Shown here: positions 1 to 6,306 of the stretch, piece after piece | How positions within the stretch are numbered: the first letter of the stretch is position 1 | How the letters are laid out: every line of letters begins with the position of its first letter | DNA from: Planctomycetota bacterium | GTDB lineage: Bacteria; Planctomycetota; Phycisphaerae; Sedimentisphaerales; Anaerohalosphaeraceae | Length of the DNA: 11,167 nucleotides | Assembly (NCBI GenBank): GCA_012519365.1 | Contig: JAAYQH010000254.1 | Coordinates: 1 to 11,167, forward strand | Direction of reading: 5' to 3' | Notes under the pieces: model-generated | What the model was told of the DNA's origin: nothing | The model's input: only the letters and a program-made list of their open reading frames with translations | The model's database searches: none | Translations under genes and position numbers: made by a program

Positions 1-1511
1 ATTTCGGTTTGTGAGAAACGGCCCGTGATAACGCCCTGTGAGCGAATTGCGCTTTCGATATTCGGCGCCGAAATAGCACGGTTATCCAACAGGATACACA
101 AGGGACGTCCGAGATTCGTGCTGGTCAAACGGTAGAACAAGTTAGCCCCGATTTCATCAAAGGTAAACCCAATAGATCGGGCCCCATGGCGATCGGTGGT
201 GGGGAAGGCCCGCCGAAGCCGCCATTGACGCTGTCCTTGCTGAAGCATTGTTTCATCGGGCTGATTCGAAGCCAGGACATACCTCTTATCCCCGAAGGTC
301 GCCGTAATGCCCAAATTCGGCGGCCAGGACGCAGGATCTTCGATTTCGCACCAAATATACCGATTGTCCGAAGCTTCTTTGGGGCCTTTCTCACGCAGCG
401 CTTCGACATAGGCGGCTAACTGTTCGGCATTGTCATCATCCAGAGTCGGCAAAATGCGGAATTCCAAAACACCGGCGCCTTTGATCATTCGTTTAAGGTC
501 TTCGGGGTTGTCCAGCCGTCCGCCGACGGAACTGTAGGCATCATAGGCTTGCACGACCGCTTCAATTTTATCGGCCCTGTCAGGGAACTGGGCCTTTAGG
601 GCATCAATCATCTCGCGACGTTTGCCCGAATTGCCGGGCATGTCGAGAATGTCCCGGAGTTGATCAATATTCAAATTCAGGGTTTGCAGATTTCGAATCG
701 CGTTTTGCCATTGAACATTCAGGCCGTTTTCCGGATCGGTCAGTTCATTGACAATCGGCTCCCACCGCTGATAGATCGCGATGTAGTCGTCAATCAGATT
801 CCGCGCTTGGGTTTGTTTTTCCCCAAGGCCGTTGCCGGTTTCATCCGATACATTGGCTTTGACATAGGTCTCGATTTCTTCACGCCGTTTGTCGCTGTCC
901 AGTTTAACCCATTGCATCAGATAAGATTGAAGCCGCTCAACGTCCAGCCCCGCCTCGGCCAACTGCTGACGAATCGTGTCCATTTCGGCCACGAGCATAT
1001 CGCGCTGCTCTTGTTTTTGCCGGCGCAGATCATAGATGTTGGCCAGTTCATCCAGGACGGCCCGACGTTCGGCACGGCCGCGTGAAAATTCCTCGAATAA
1101 CTTCTCCCGCTCGGCCGGTTCAAGGTTTAATACCTGGCGAATCCGAAGCAGATTGATATTTTCCTCTTCCAGGGCCAGCAGGGCCTTTTCGTAGGCTTCC
1201 CGTCGCTGTCGTGCCTCAGCGCTGGCCAGCGGAATCTGAATTTCGATGCGGGTATCTCCCTGCGGACGCATCACAATATTGGCCACATGAGTCGGGTCAA
1301 TCCGCCGCAGCAAGATCGGGATCATTCGTTGAGCCAGGCCTCGCTGTTCTTGCGGCTTCAAACCGGTGGTGTCAATTTCATACACCAAACTGGTCCCCCC
1401 GGCCAGATCCAAACCCAGCTTGAGTTTTTGGTGCGGCGGATAGACATACAGCGCACAGGCCGCGACAATGATCAAAATTACGACAATCTTCCACAGTTGA
1501 TCTTTAACCAT
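1..1511 (-). CDS. secD: Protein translocase subunit SecD, N-terminal part (runs off left edge)
   Basis: SecD is an inner-membrane partner of SecYEG that uses the proton-motive force to help pull secreted proteins across the membrane. The frame is open from the ATG at 1511 to the window edge (503 codons, no stop). It shows a first membrane helix (about residues 6-24), then the signature LGLDLAGGT (32-40), which matches the SecD LGLDLxGG motif. The second conserved block is present: GAGVLEFRIL (345-354) and a C-terminal P1 block with TSTNLGRPLCILLD (463-476), ISAPNIESAI (480-489) and GVITGRF (493-499). The remaining transmembrane helices, and any fused SecF, lie beyond the left edge. Residues about 100-335 form a charged, probably helical insert where E. 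coli SecD has only a short connection. It follows yajC by 43 nt, the usual order. The start is supported by the hydrophobic helix beginning a few residues later; the ribosome binding site is weak. Confidence 0.95.
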   Translation of the reverse strand, partial: MVKDQLWKIVVILIIVAACALYVYPPHQKLKLGLDLAGGTSLVYEIDTTGLKPQEQRGLAQRMIPILLRRIDPTHVANIVMRPQGDTRIEIQIPLASAEARQRREAYEKALLALEEENINLLRIRQVLNLEPAEREKLFEEFSRGRAERRAVLDELANIYDLRRQKQEQRDMLVAEMDTIRQQLAEAGLDVERLQSYLMQWVKLDSDKRREEIETYVKANVSDETGNGLGEKQTQARNLIDDYIAIYQRWEPIVNELTDPENGLNVQWQNAIRNLQTLNLNIDQLRDILDMPGNSGKRREMIDALKAQFPDRADKIEAVVQAYDAYSSVGGRLDNPEDLKRMIKGAGVLEFRILPTLDDDNAEQLAAYVEALREKGPKEASDNRYIWCEIEDPASWPPNLGITATFGDKRYVLASNQPDETMLQQGQRQWRLRRAFPTTDRHGARSIGFTFDEIGANLFYRLTSTNLGRPLCILLDNRAISAPNIESAIRSQGVITGRFSQTE

Positions 1512-1554
1512 AATCAGTTCCCGTCAAAAGAGTAAAAACGTAAGCGCTGATGGA

Positions 1555-1992
1555 TTAATCTTGTTTGGTGTTGCTCAGTACCGTTGCGATGGCCGAGGGG
1601 ATAACGCGGATTTTGGTGTTGCTGCTCTCATCGACCTTCAGCACGATTTCATCGTCCCGAACGTCCAGAACAGTGCCGTAAATGCCGCCGATGGTGCGCA
1701 CACGGTCATTCTTTTTCAGCGAGGACACCATTTTCTGATGTTCCTGTTGTTTTTTTCGCGGCCCCCTGTACATAAACAAGAAGAGGTACACCACCAGGAT
1801 GCCAATCATCAGCCAAAACAGGGGGTTGGGTTGTTGCACTTGGGGGCTGGTTTCTTCCGGCGCGGGCGCACTGCCGTCGCTTTGGGTTGAGGGCGTTGTC
1901 GTCGGTGCGGACTCTTCCATTGTAATTACCGCACCTTCCGGACTTTGTTGGCCGGTTTCCTCCGCCGATGCGAGCATCCATAATGAGTTCAT
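1555..1992 (-). CDS. yajC: Preprotein translocase subunit YajC
   Basis: YajC is a small membrane protein that associates with SecDF. This 145-residue product has one membrane helix (about 57-76, beginning NPLFWLMIG) followed by the typical cytoplasmic part: a basic RGPRKKQQEH segment (76-85), then SLKKNDRVRTIGGIYGTV (91-108), matching the family pattern of a K-x-D-x-V-x-T-x-GG-x-x-G motif, and a short beta-rich end. It is longer than the roughly 110-residue E. coli protein. The extra length is a low-complexity, acidic and Pro/Ser/Thr-rich stretch (about 11-56) before the helix. The ATG overlaps the tgt stop codon as ATGA, suggesting translational coupling, and secD follows after 43 nt. The assignment rests on both sequence and context. 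Confidence 0.95.
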   Translation of the reverse strand: MNSLWMLASAEETGQQSPEGAVITMEESAPTTTPSTQSDGSAPAPEETSPQVQQPNPLFWLMIGILVVYLFLFMYRGPRKKQQEHQKMVSSLKKNDRVRTIGGIYGTVLDVRDDEIVLKVDESSNTKIRVIPSAIATVLSNTKQD

Positions 1993-3137
1993 GGCATCTT
2001 TCCTTCGTTACTTGTAAGTTCACATTGATTTTCGGTTTTATGTTTTTCGCCGAAGGCATCCGCCCAGGCGTTGAACGTTCCCTGCTCGATGTGCGTTCGA
2101 ATCTCGCCCATCAGACGCTGATAATAGGTCAAATTATGCAGCGTTACCAATATCGGCCCCAGCATTTCGCCGACATTAAAAAAATGCCGAATAGCACCGC
2201 GGCTGAATTGGCGGCATGCCGGACACGGACACTCGGCCTCGATCGGCTCGGTGTCCCGACTGAACGCACTGTTGCGCATCCGCATCGGGCCGTCGGCCGT
2301 AAACGCGAAGGCATTGCGTCCGTTTCGGGTTGGCAGCACACAGTCAAACATATCGACACCCGCTCGAACCGCTTCCACGATATCCACCGGCATCCCCACG
2401 CCCATCAGATAGCGGGGTTTATTCTCCGGCAGCAGGGCTGCGGTATGTCGAACCGTGGCTGTCATCAGGTCATGGCCTTCGCCGACGCTCAGCCCGCCGA
2501 TGGCATAGCCGTCAAAGTCCATCAGTACCAGAGCCGCCGCACAGCGGCTTCGCAGGGCCTTATCCACCCCGCCCTGAACAATCCCGAACAGCATTTGTCG
2601 GCCGTTTGCGTGTGCTGCTTTACATTGTTCAGCCCAGCGAATCGTCCGCTCGACGGCCTTTTCCAGATGCCGCTGCGGACACGGCCACGGCGTACACTCA
2701 TCAAAGCACATAATAATATCGGCGCCAAGACGGTTTTGCGTTTCAGTGGCGATGCGCGCATCCAGATAGATCTTCGCCCCGTCAATATGGCTGGCAAACT
2801 CCACACCGTCATCGCCGATACGGTTCAGCGTACTGAGCGAAAACACCTGATATCCGCCGCTGTCGGTCAGAATCGGACCCTCCCAGCCCATCAGGCCGTG
2901 CAAATCGCCCAGTGCCGCCACGATATCCGGCCCCGGCCGCAGCAGCAAATGATACGTATTGGCCAATATGATCTGCGCGCCTGTTTGACGTACCATCGCC
3001 GGCAGCAGCCCTTTGACCGAGCCGCGGGTGCCGACCGGCATAAAGGCCGGCGTTTCCGCAATCCCGTACGGTGTGACCAGTCGTCCGCGGCGAGCAGCAC
3101 TGTGCGAGTCGGTTCGTATCACCTCAAAGTATTTCAT
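1989..3137 (-). CDS. tgt: tRNA-guanine transglycosylase (queuine tRNA-ribosyltransferase)
   Basis: Tgt exchanges the wobble guanine of tRNAs with GUN anticodons for the queuosine precursor preQ1 in the cytoplasm. The 382-residue length is normal for a bacterial enzyme. Visible motifs are TDSGGYQVFSL (91-101, with D92 as the conserved acid), the substrate-pocket D146 in CFDECTPW, QGG (188-190), GGLSVGE (214-220) and RYLMGVG (242-248). The block DMFDCVLPTRNGRNAF (262-277) contains the presumed nucleophile D265. The zinc site is complete: C303, C305, C308 and H334, with the same spacing as in the Zymomonas enzyme. The ATG overlaps the stop of the upstream SpoIID-like gene as ATGA, and its own stop overlaps the yajC start, so all three are probably translated from one message. 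Nothing suggests inactivation. Confidence 0.98.
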   Translation of the reverse strand: MKYFEVIRTDSHSAARRGRLVTPYGIAETPAFMPVGTRGSVKGLLPAMVRQTGAQIILANTYHLLLRPGPDIVAALGDLHGLMGWEGPILTDSGGYQVFSLSTLNRIGDDGVEFASHIDGAKIYLDARIATETQNRLGADIIMCFDECTPWPCPQRHLEKAVERTIRWAEQCKAAHANGRQMLFGIVQGGVDKALRSRCAAALVLMDFDGYAIGGLSVGEGHDLMTATVRHTAALLPENKPRYLMGVGMPVDIVEAVRAGVDMFDCVLPTRNGRNAFAFTADGPMRMRNSAFSRDTEPIEAECPCPACRQFSRGAIRHFFNVGEMLGPILVTLHNLTYYQRLMGEIRTHIEQGTFNAWADAFGEKHKTENQCELTSNEGKMP

Positions 3138-4420
3138 TGTGCTGCCGTTGTCTGAATTCTTACCAGTCTCGCATGAGGATAGTAAAACGATAAAATTTCG
3201 GTATAGTCACAGCCCTCTCGAGCCAATCCCTGGGCACCGTACTGACACAGCCCCACGCCGTGTCCGAATCCGCGTCCATGGTCAAATCGAATTCCGTCTT
3301 TGATCTTAATCAACTCCACCAGTGTACTTCTCAGACGCAGGCCGCTCGGATCAAGCGCCAGCCGAAAATCTTCACCGCGAAGCCGGTCTTTTTGCCCGTT
3401 GGTGCCGATCAGTTCTATGGTATTGATCCGACCGTGCGAACCGGTTTCAAGGACATTCACATCGATAATCCGTTCCAAACGCTGCAATACAGGATAGCGT
3501 TCCATCAGACGATGCGATACCCCATCAATCGGATAATCGACCGGTCCCCAGAAGAAATCCCGCCGCCGCGTTATCTTTTCACACCACGGACAAGCCACAC
3601 CCGGCAAATTAATCCAATCCTCACCAAAGACGGCCTGGCTGTTTTCCGTATGTCCGCCGCAGGACGAACTGTAGTACGCCGGGAAAATCGCCTCGCTGCC
3701 ATCGTTGCCTTTTGCGACCAAAATCTGGCCGGTCGTTTCCAGCACGGCCTGTCGAATGCGTGCGTTTTCTGCCGCCAGCCCATGGTACATTTGACTTGAT
3801 TGAACACGCGTTACATCCCACAGACGAGCGGGCCCAAAACGATGCTGGATCGCCAAACAATACGTCCGTGCCGCGACCGTTTGTGCTTTGAGGGCTTCCG
3901 GCTCCCAATAACTGTACATCTCGGCGCCAATTACCCCTAACAAATACGACTCCAGCGGCACATGATTGATCATCTGAATGCGTGTGCCGTCTTCAGTGAC
4001 CCGCACATGCAGATTCCCCCGAAATCCAGCATCGTCAACAAGGAAATAGTACGGGTCTTTGGAACGTATCATCACGTCCTGACCGACGCGATGGTGGCCG
4101 ATGCGAATCCGTCCATTCTCAAGACACAGACGCATCGGCTGCGTATCGGAAAATTCCGCTGTTACGCCGTTGTCGATCCCTTCCACGATAAAGCCGCCTG
4201 GTGCAGCGATCGTGCACTGGTCCAGATTGCCAAAGAGCAAAACGCGTACCCACGTCTGTTCCGGGCTGTCCATCCCGACCGCCGGCTCAATGGGGGCGCG
4301 TTTTCCACATCCTGTAAAAAAGGCCGACCCCATAAAACAAATCCACATCGCCAACCCACAGGATGCGGTTTGTCTGCCGCCGGCCGTTTTCAATGGTTTT
4401 GTCGTCTTGCTGTAATCCAT
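3134..4420 (-). CDS. SpoIID/LytB-like lytic transglycosylase, putative lipoprotein
   Basis: The C-terminal two thirds is a SpoIID/LytB domain, a family whose sporulation member cleaves denuded peptidoglycan glycan strands. Conserved blocks are LESYLLGVIGAEM (156-168), with E167 at the place of the family's catalytic glutamate, EALKAQTVAARTYCL (175-189), a YYSSSCGGHTE segment (249-259) with C254 and H257 of the SCGGxT-type motif, a CPWC pair (277-280), and the end block GRGFGHGVGLCQYGAQGLA (382-400). The N-terminus is basic, then hydrophobic (about 22-36) and ends FFTGC (34-38), which could be a lipoprotein processing site with C38 lipidated. The site is slightly off consensus. Family knowledge makes a cell-wall role likely; this is not evidence of sporulation. 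The gene starts 39 nt after the TPR/alpha-CTD gene and overlaps tgt by 4 nt. Substrate and partners are unknown. Confidence 0.9.
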   Translation of the reverse strand: MDYSKTTKPLKTAGGRQTASCGLAMWICFMGSAFFTGCGKRAPIEPAVGMDSPEQTWVRVLLFGNLDQCTIAAPGGFIVEGIDNGVTAEFSDTQPMRLCLENGRIRIGHHRVGQDVMIRSKDPYYFLVDDAGFRGNLHVRVTEDGTRIQMINHVPLESYLLGVIGAEMYSYWEPEALKAQTVAARTYCLAIQHRFGPARLWDVTRVQSSQMYHGLAAENARIRQAVLETTGQILVAKGNDGSEAIFPAYYSSSCGGHTENSQAVFGEDWINLPGVACPWCEKITRRRDFFWGPVDYPIDGVSHRLMERYPVLQRLERIIDVNVLETGSHGRINTIELIGTNGQKDRLRGEDFRLALDPSGLRLRSTLVELIKIKDGIRFDHGRGFGHGVGLCQYGAQGLAREGCDYTEILSFYYPHARLVRIQTTAAQ

Positions 4421-4426
4421 AACCCG

Positions 4427-4451
4427 TCGCGCCGTTTGCTCCGCGGCGCGA
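4427..4451 (-). promoter_or_regulatory. GC-rich stem-loop just upstream of the SpoIID-like start
   Basis: An 8-bp perfect inverted repeat, TCGCGCCG at 4427-4434 and CGGCGCGA at 4444-4451 (plus-strand spelling), is separated by 9 nt. It sits in the 39-nt gap between the TPR/alpha-CTD gene and the SpoIID-like gene, ending 6 nt before the latter's ATG. On the transcribed (minus) strand no U-run follows, so it does not look like an intrinsic terminator. It may limit ribosome access or mark an mRNA processing or stability site; that role is inference. Confidence 0.5.
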
Positions 4452-4459
4452 TATCGGAT

Positions 4460-5758
4460 TTAGTCGATTTTCCGAAGGCTCAGGCCGAACTTTGCTAGTT
4501 TTTCCTTAATTTCGTTCAGGCTGGTTACGCCGAAGTTCTTGCAGCCGAGCAATTCAGCTTCTGTCTTGTTGACCAGATCATAAAAAGTTTTGACACCTAA
4601 CCGATCCATCGCACGCCGTGCACGCACCGACAACTCCAGCTCGTCAATATCTTTCTGGAGCATTTCCCTGCTGGCCTGTTGTTCAGGGTCGGCCGAAGCG
4701 CCCTTGCCGGCATTTTTATCCTCAAGGGCCATGCCCAGCCGCAGGTTTTTAGAGGCCAGGATTTTTTTGATCTCAAGCAGGCTGGTTTCGCCGAAATTCT
4801 TATAGGACAGCAACTCCGCTTCGGTTGTTCGCAGCAAATCGCCCAACGTGCTGATGTTCATCTTTTTCAGGCAGTTGCGACTGCGAACCGACAGCTCAAA
4901 GTCCGAAATCGGAATTTCCAGAATCTTGTTGTGCCGATCACGGCGTTTTTCCTTTTCTTCGTCATAAACCATATGACGGGAACTTTCAATGTCTTTACGA
5001 AACAACACGGCCTTGGCATGGTTCGGGTGGGAAGACAACACCATTTTGACACAGACCTCGGCCTTGTCGTATTCGCCGCGATCTTCATGCAGGACCGCCA
5101 AATTCAGCAGGGCGTTCACCGGCGGCGGCACGCGTTTGGCAAGTTGCTTATAGTGCTGCATCGCCAACTCTTCATCGCCGCGGAGATCGCAACTGTAGGC
5201 CAACTGAAACAGGGCATCGACGTGGTCGGCATCCAGTTCTACCGCCTTGGCGTAATGTTCCATTGCCTGTTCATATTCCCCCTCGGCATCGCAAAGCCGA
5301 CCAACCTGATAATGATAGGCGGCACTGACGTTTTCATAATTGGCGCAATGCTTTAATTCATTGGCCGCTTCTTCGATTCGTCCGGCGCTGCGGTAGGTGT
5401 CGGCCTTTTCCAGCGAGACCGTCAGTGAATCGGCCCCGGCCTGAGCGGCCTTGTCAAAATGGCCTATTGCGGCGTCAAATTGTTTTTGGACCCGGCTAAG
5501 GCACCCCAGTGCCATCCATTTCTGCACGCAGCCGACGGCCTTTTCAAGTTGCTCAATTGCGGCGGCGGTATCCCCGCACAAAAACAACCCCAACCCGCAC
5601 AGCAGGGGGTCTTTCTGTTTTCTGCTTTCCTCGCGAAACGTCATTCGATGACGTTCGCTGGCATTGACAATCCGTCCGAATTTTCGAATTTCATCAAAGC
5701 TGGGCAATTGCCCTTCAAACAGTTTAGCTGGTCCATGGGCTAATGACAATGTTACCAT
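4460..5758 (-). CDS. TPR protein with two RNA polymerase alpha C-terminal domains
   Basis: The 432-residue protein begins with about six TPR-like helical pairs (roughly residues 50-265; for example YEQAMEHYAKAVELDAD at 162-178). It ends with two copies of the RNA polymerase alpha C-terminal domain, at about 284-344 and 370-430. The first copy closely follows E. coli alpha-CTD: VRSRNCLKK (291-299) keeps the equivalents of R265, N268 and C269, and NFGETSLLEIK (321-331) matches the second helix-hairpin-helix. The second copy keeps the R265 equivalent (R379) but has R382 where N268 would be. The alpha N-terminal assembly domain is absent, so this is not RpoA. TPRs bind proteins and alpha-CTDs bind AT-rich DNA and activators, so a role in transcription or a nucleoid-associated complex is plausible but unproven. 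It appears to head the minus-strand operon. A GGGAG ribosome-binding-like site lies about 11 nt before the ATG. Confidence 0.9.
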   Translation of the reverse strand: MVTLSLAHGPAKLFEGQLPSFDEIRKFGRIVNASERHRMTFREESRKQKDPLLCGLGLFLCGDTAAAIEQLEKAVGCVQKWMALGCLSRVQKQFDAAIGHFDKAAQAGADSLTVSLEKADTYRSAGRIEEAANELKHCANYENVSAAYHYQVGRLCDAEGEYEQAMEHYAKAVELDADHVDALFQLAYSCDLRGDEELAMQHYKQLAKRVPPPVNALLNLAVLHEDRGEYDKAEVCVKMVLSSHPNHAKAVLFRKDIESSRHMVYDEEKEKRRDRHNKILEIPISDFELSVRSRNCLKKMNISTLGDLLRTTEAELLSYKNFGETSLLEIKKILASKNLRLGMALEDKNAGKGASADPEQQASREMLQKDIDELELSVRARRAMDRLGVKTFYDLVNKTEAELLGCKNFGVTSLNEIKEKLAKFGLSLRKID

Positions 5759-5802
5759 CGTGTTTCGGCTCCCGAATATCTGTTCTTATAAGTTTCGTTT
5801 AT

Positions 5803-5849
5803 CGCTCGAATGGTCTTGTCTGACATAAGGGACAAACCCTTATCGAGCG
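5803..5849. promoter_or_regulatory. Nested inverted repeat in the leader of the minus-strand operon
   Basis: An inner perfect hairpin, ATAAGGG at 5825-5831 and CCCTTAT at 5837-5843 with a 5-nt loop, is enclosed by an outer pair, CGCTCGA at 5803-5809 and TCGAGCG at 5843-5849. It lies 45-91 nt upstream of the TPR/alpha-CTD start codon, inside the predicted 5' leader. No U-run follows on the transcribed strand, so a simple terminator is unlikely. A protein operator or an RNA regulatory fold are both possible. Confidence 0.5.
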
Positions 5850-5873
5850 GGGTCCGTTTCGATTAAACAAAAC

Positions 5874-5901
5874 ATTATAGACATCTCCAGTTTTTTTGCA
5901 A
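5874..5901 (-). promoter_or_regulatory. Candidate sigma-70-type promoter for the minus-strand operon
   Basis: Read on the minus strand, TTGCAA (5901-5896, 4 of 6 matches to the -35 consensus) is followed after 16 bp by a perfect TATAAT (5879-5874). The spacer begins with an A-tract. Transcription would start near 5867, giving a leader of about 109 nt that contains the nested inverted repeat. The match is by eye only; no start site is known. Confidence 0.5.
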
Positions 5902-6306
5902 TAGGAATTTTTCAGCACAAAGAAGACCTTGCATTGTTGGATTTAGGGGTTCTGACGGTTGCGCATATCGATGCTCAAAAGGGGGGGTATCGCTGCCTCG
6001 TATCTATTTCAAGGCAGTTATTTCTCCACTATAGATTAAGGACTATAATGGTCTTTGCGACAAACCAGATCTTTTACATTTAATTATGGGCGATCTGTCA
6101 AATCGGTTGGCTGACGCGTGAGGGCTGTTAGATTAAAATAAAAAAAAGAGATATATCATATTATAATATCAACAAATAGGGAGATTCTAAAATCATATTT
6201 TTATCGGATTTTGGGCAACGAAATGCAATTTTTTAACAAAATTGTCGAAAATTGTCTAATTTTCATTGGCTGTGGTATTACTATCGGAAACTGTAGGAAA
6301 AAAATT

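Larger units (their letters stand above)
5759..6306. other. Divergent intergenic region without a supported gene
   Basis: This stretch separates the two divergent units. Apart from the minus-strand promoter and nested repeat, it holds two plus-strand TATAAT hexamers (6044-6049 and 6162-6167) without a convincing -35, a 7-G run at 5981-5987, and two weak 6-bp inverted repeats (CTGCCT/AGGCAG at 5993-6017 and CAGATC/GATCTG at 6066-6097). The part from about 6120 to 6306 is strongly AT-rich and includes the 12-bp palindrome ATATTATAATAT at 6158-6169. I see no known riboswitch, tRNA or convincing small coding region. An open TTG-initiated extension from 6211 is judged non-coding. Confidence 0.6.

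Noticed and set aside
1968..3155. 395-codon plus-strand open frame opposite tgt
   Set aside because: It lies wholly antisense to a clear, complete tgt; its translation has no recognisable motif and looks like complement-frame coding from a GC-rich gene.
4679..5356. 225-codon plus-strand open frame opposite the TPR/alpha-CTD gene
   Set aside because: The opposite strand encodes recognisable TPR and alpha-CTD motifs across the whole stretch; the plus-strand translation shows no domain.
4460..5758. RNA polymerase subunit alpha (rpoA)
   Set aside because: The alpha-CTD similarity is real, but the N-terminal assembly domain is missing and replaced by TPRs, and the domain is duplicated.
5759..5867. 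preQ1 riboswitch controlling the tgt operon
   Set aside because: The leader contains a nested stem, but I cannot recognise the preQ1 aptamer's loop and A-rich tail arrangement, and tgt is the third gene, not the first.
5993..6017. Intrinsic terminator from CTGCCT/AGGCAG
   Set aside because: Only 6 bp with a 13-nt loop, no proper U-run on either strand, and no gene ends nearby on either strand.
6044..6049. Sigma-70 promoter for the sigma gene at the TATAAT
   Set aside because: The hexamer is perfect, but the -35 positions read TTTCTC or similar, there is no extended -10, and it would leave a leader of about 250 nt; not supported as a feature.
6066..6097. CAGATC/GATCTG inverted repeat as an operator
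   Set aside because: Six base pairs over a 20-nt gap can easily arise by chance, and it is not aligned with a convincing promoter.
6211..6306. 32-residue N-terminal extension of the sigma factor from a TTG codon
   Set aside because: The extension has AT-rich leader composition and no family similarity, while the ATG at 6307 has AGGA at ideal spacing and gives the normal family start.
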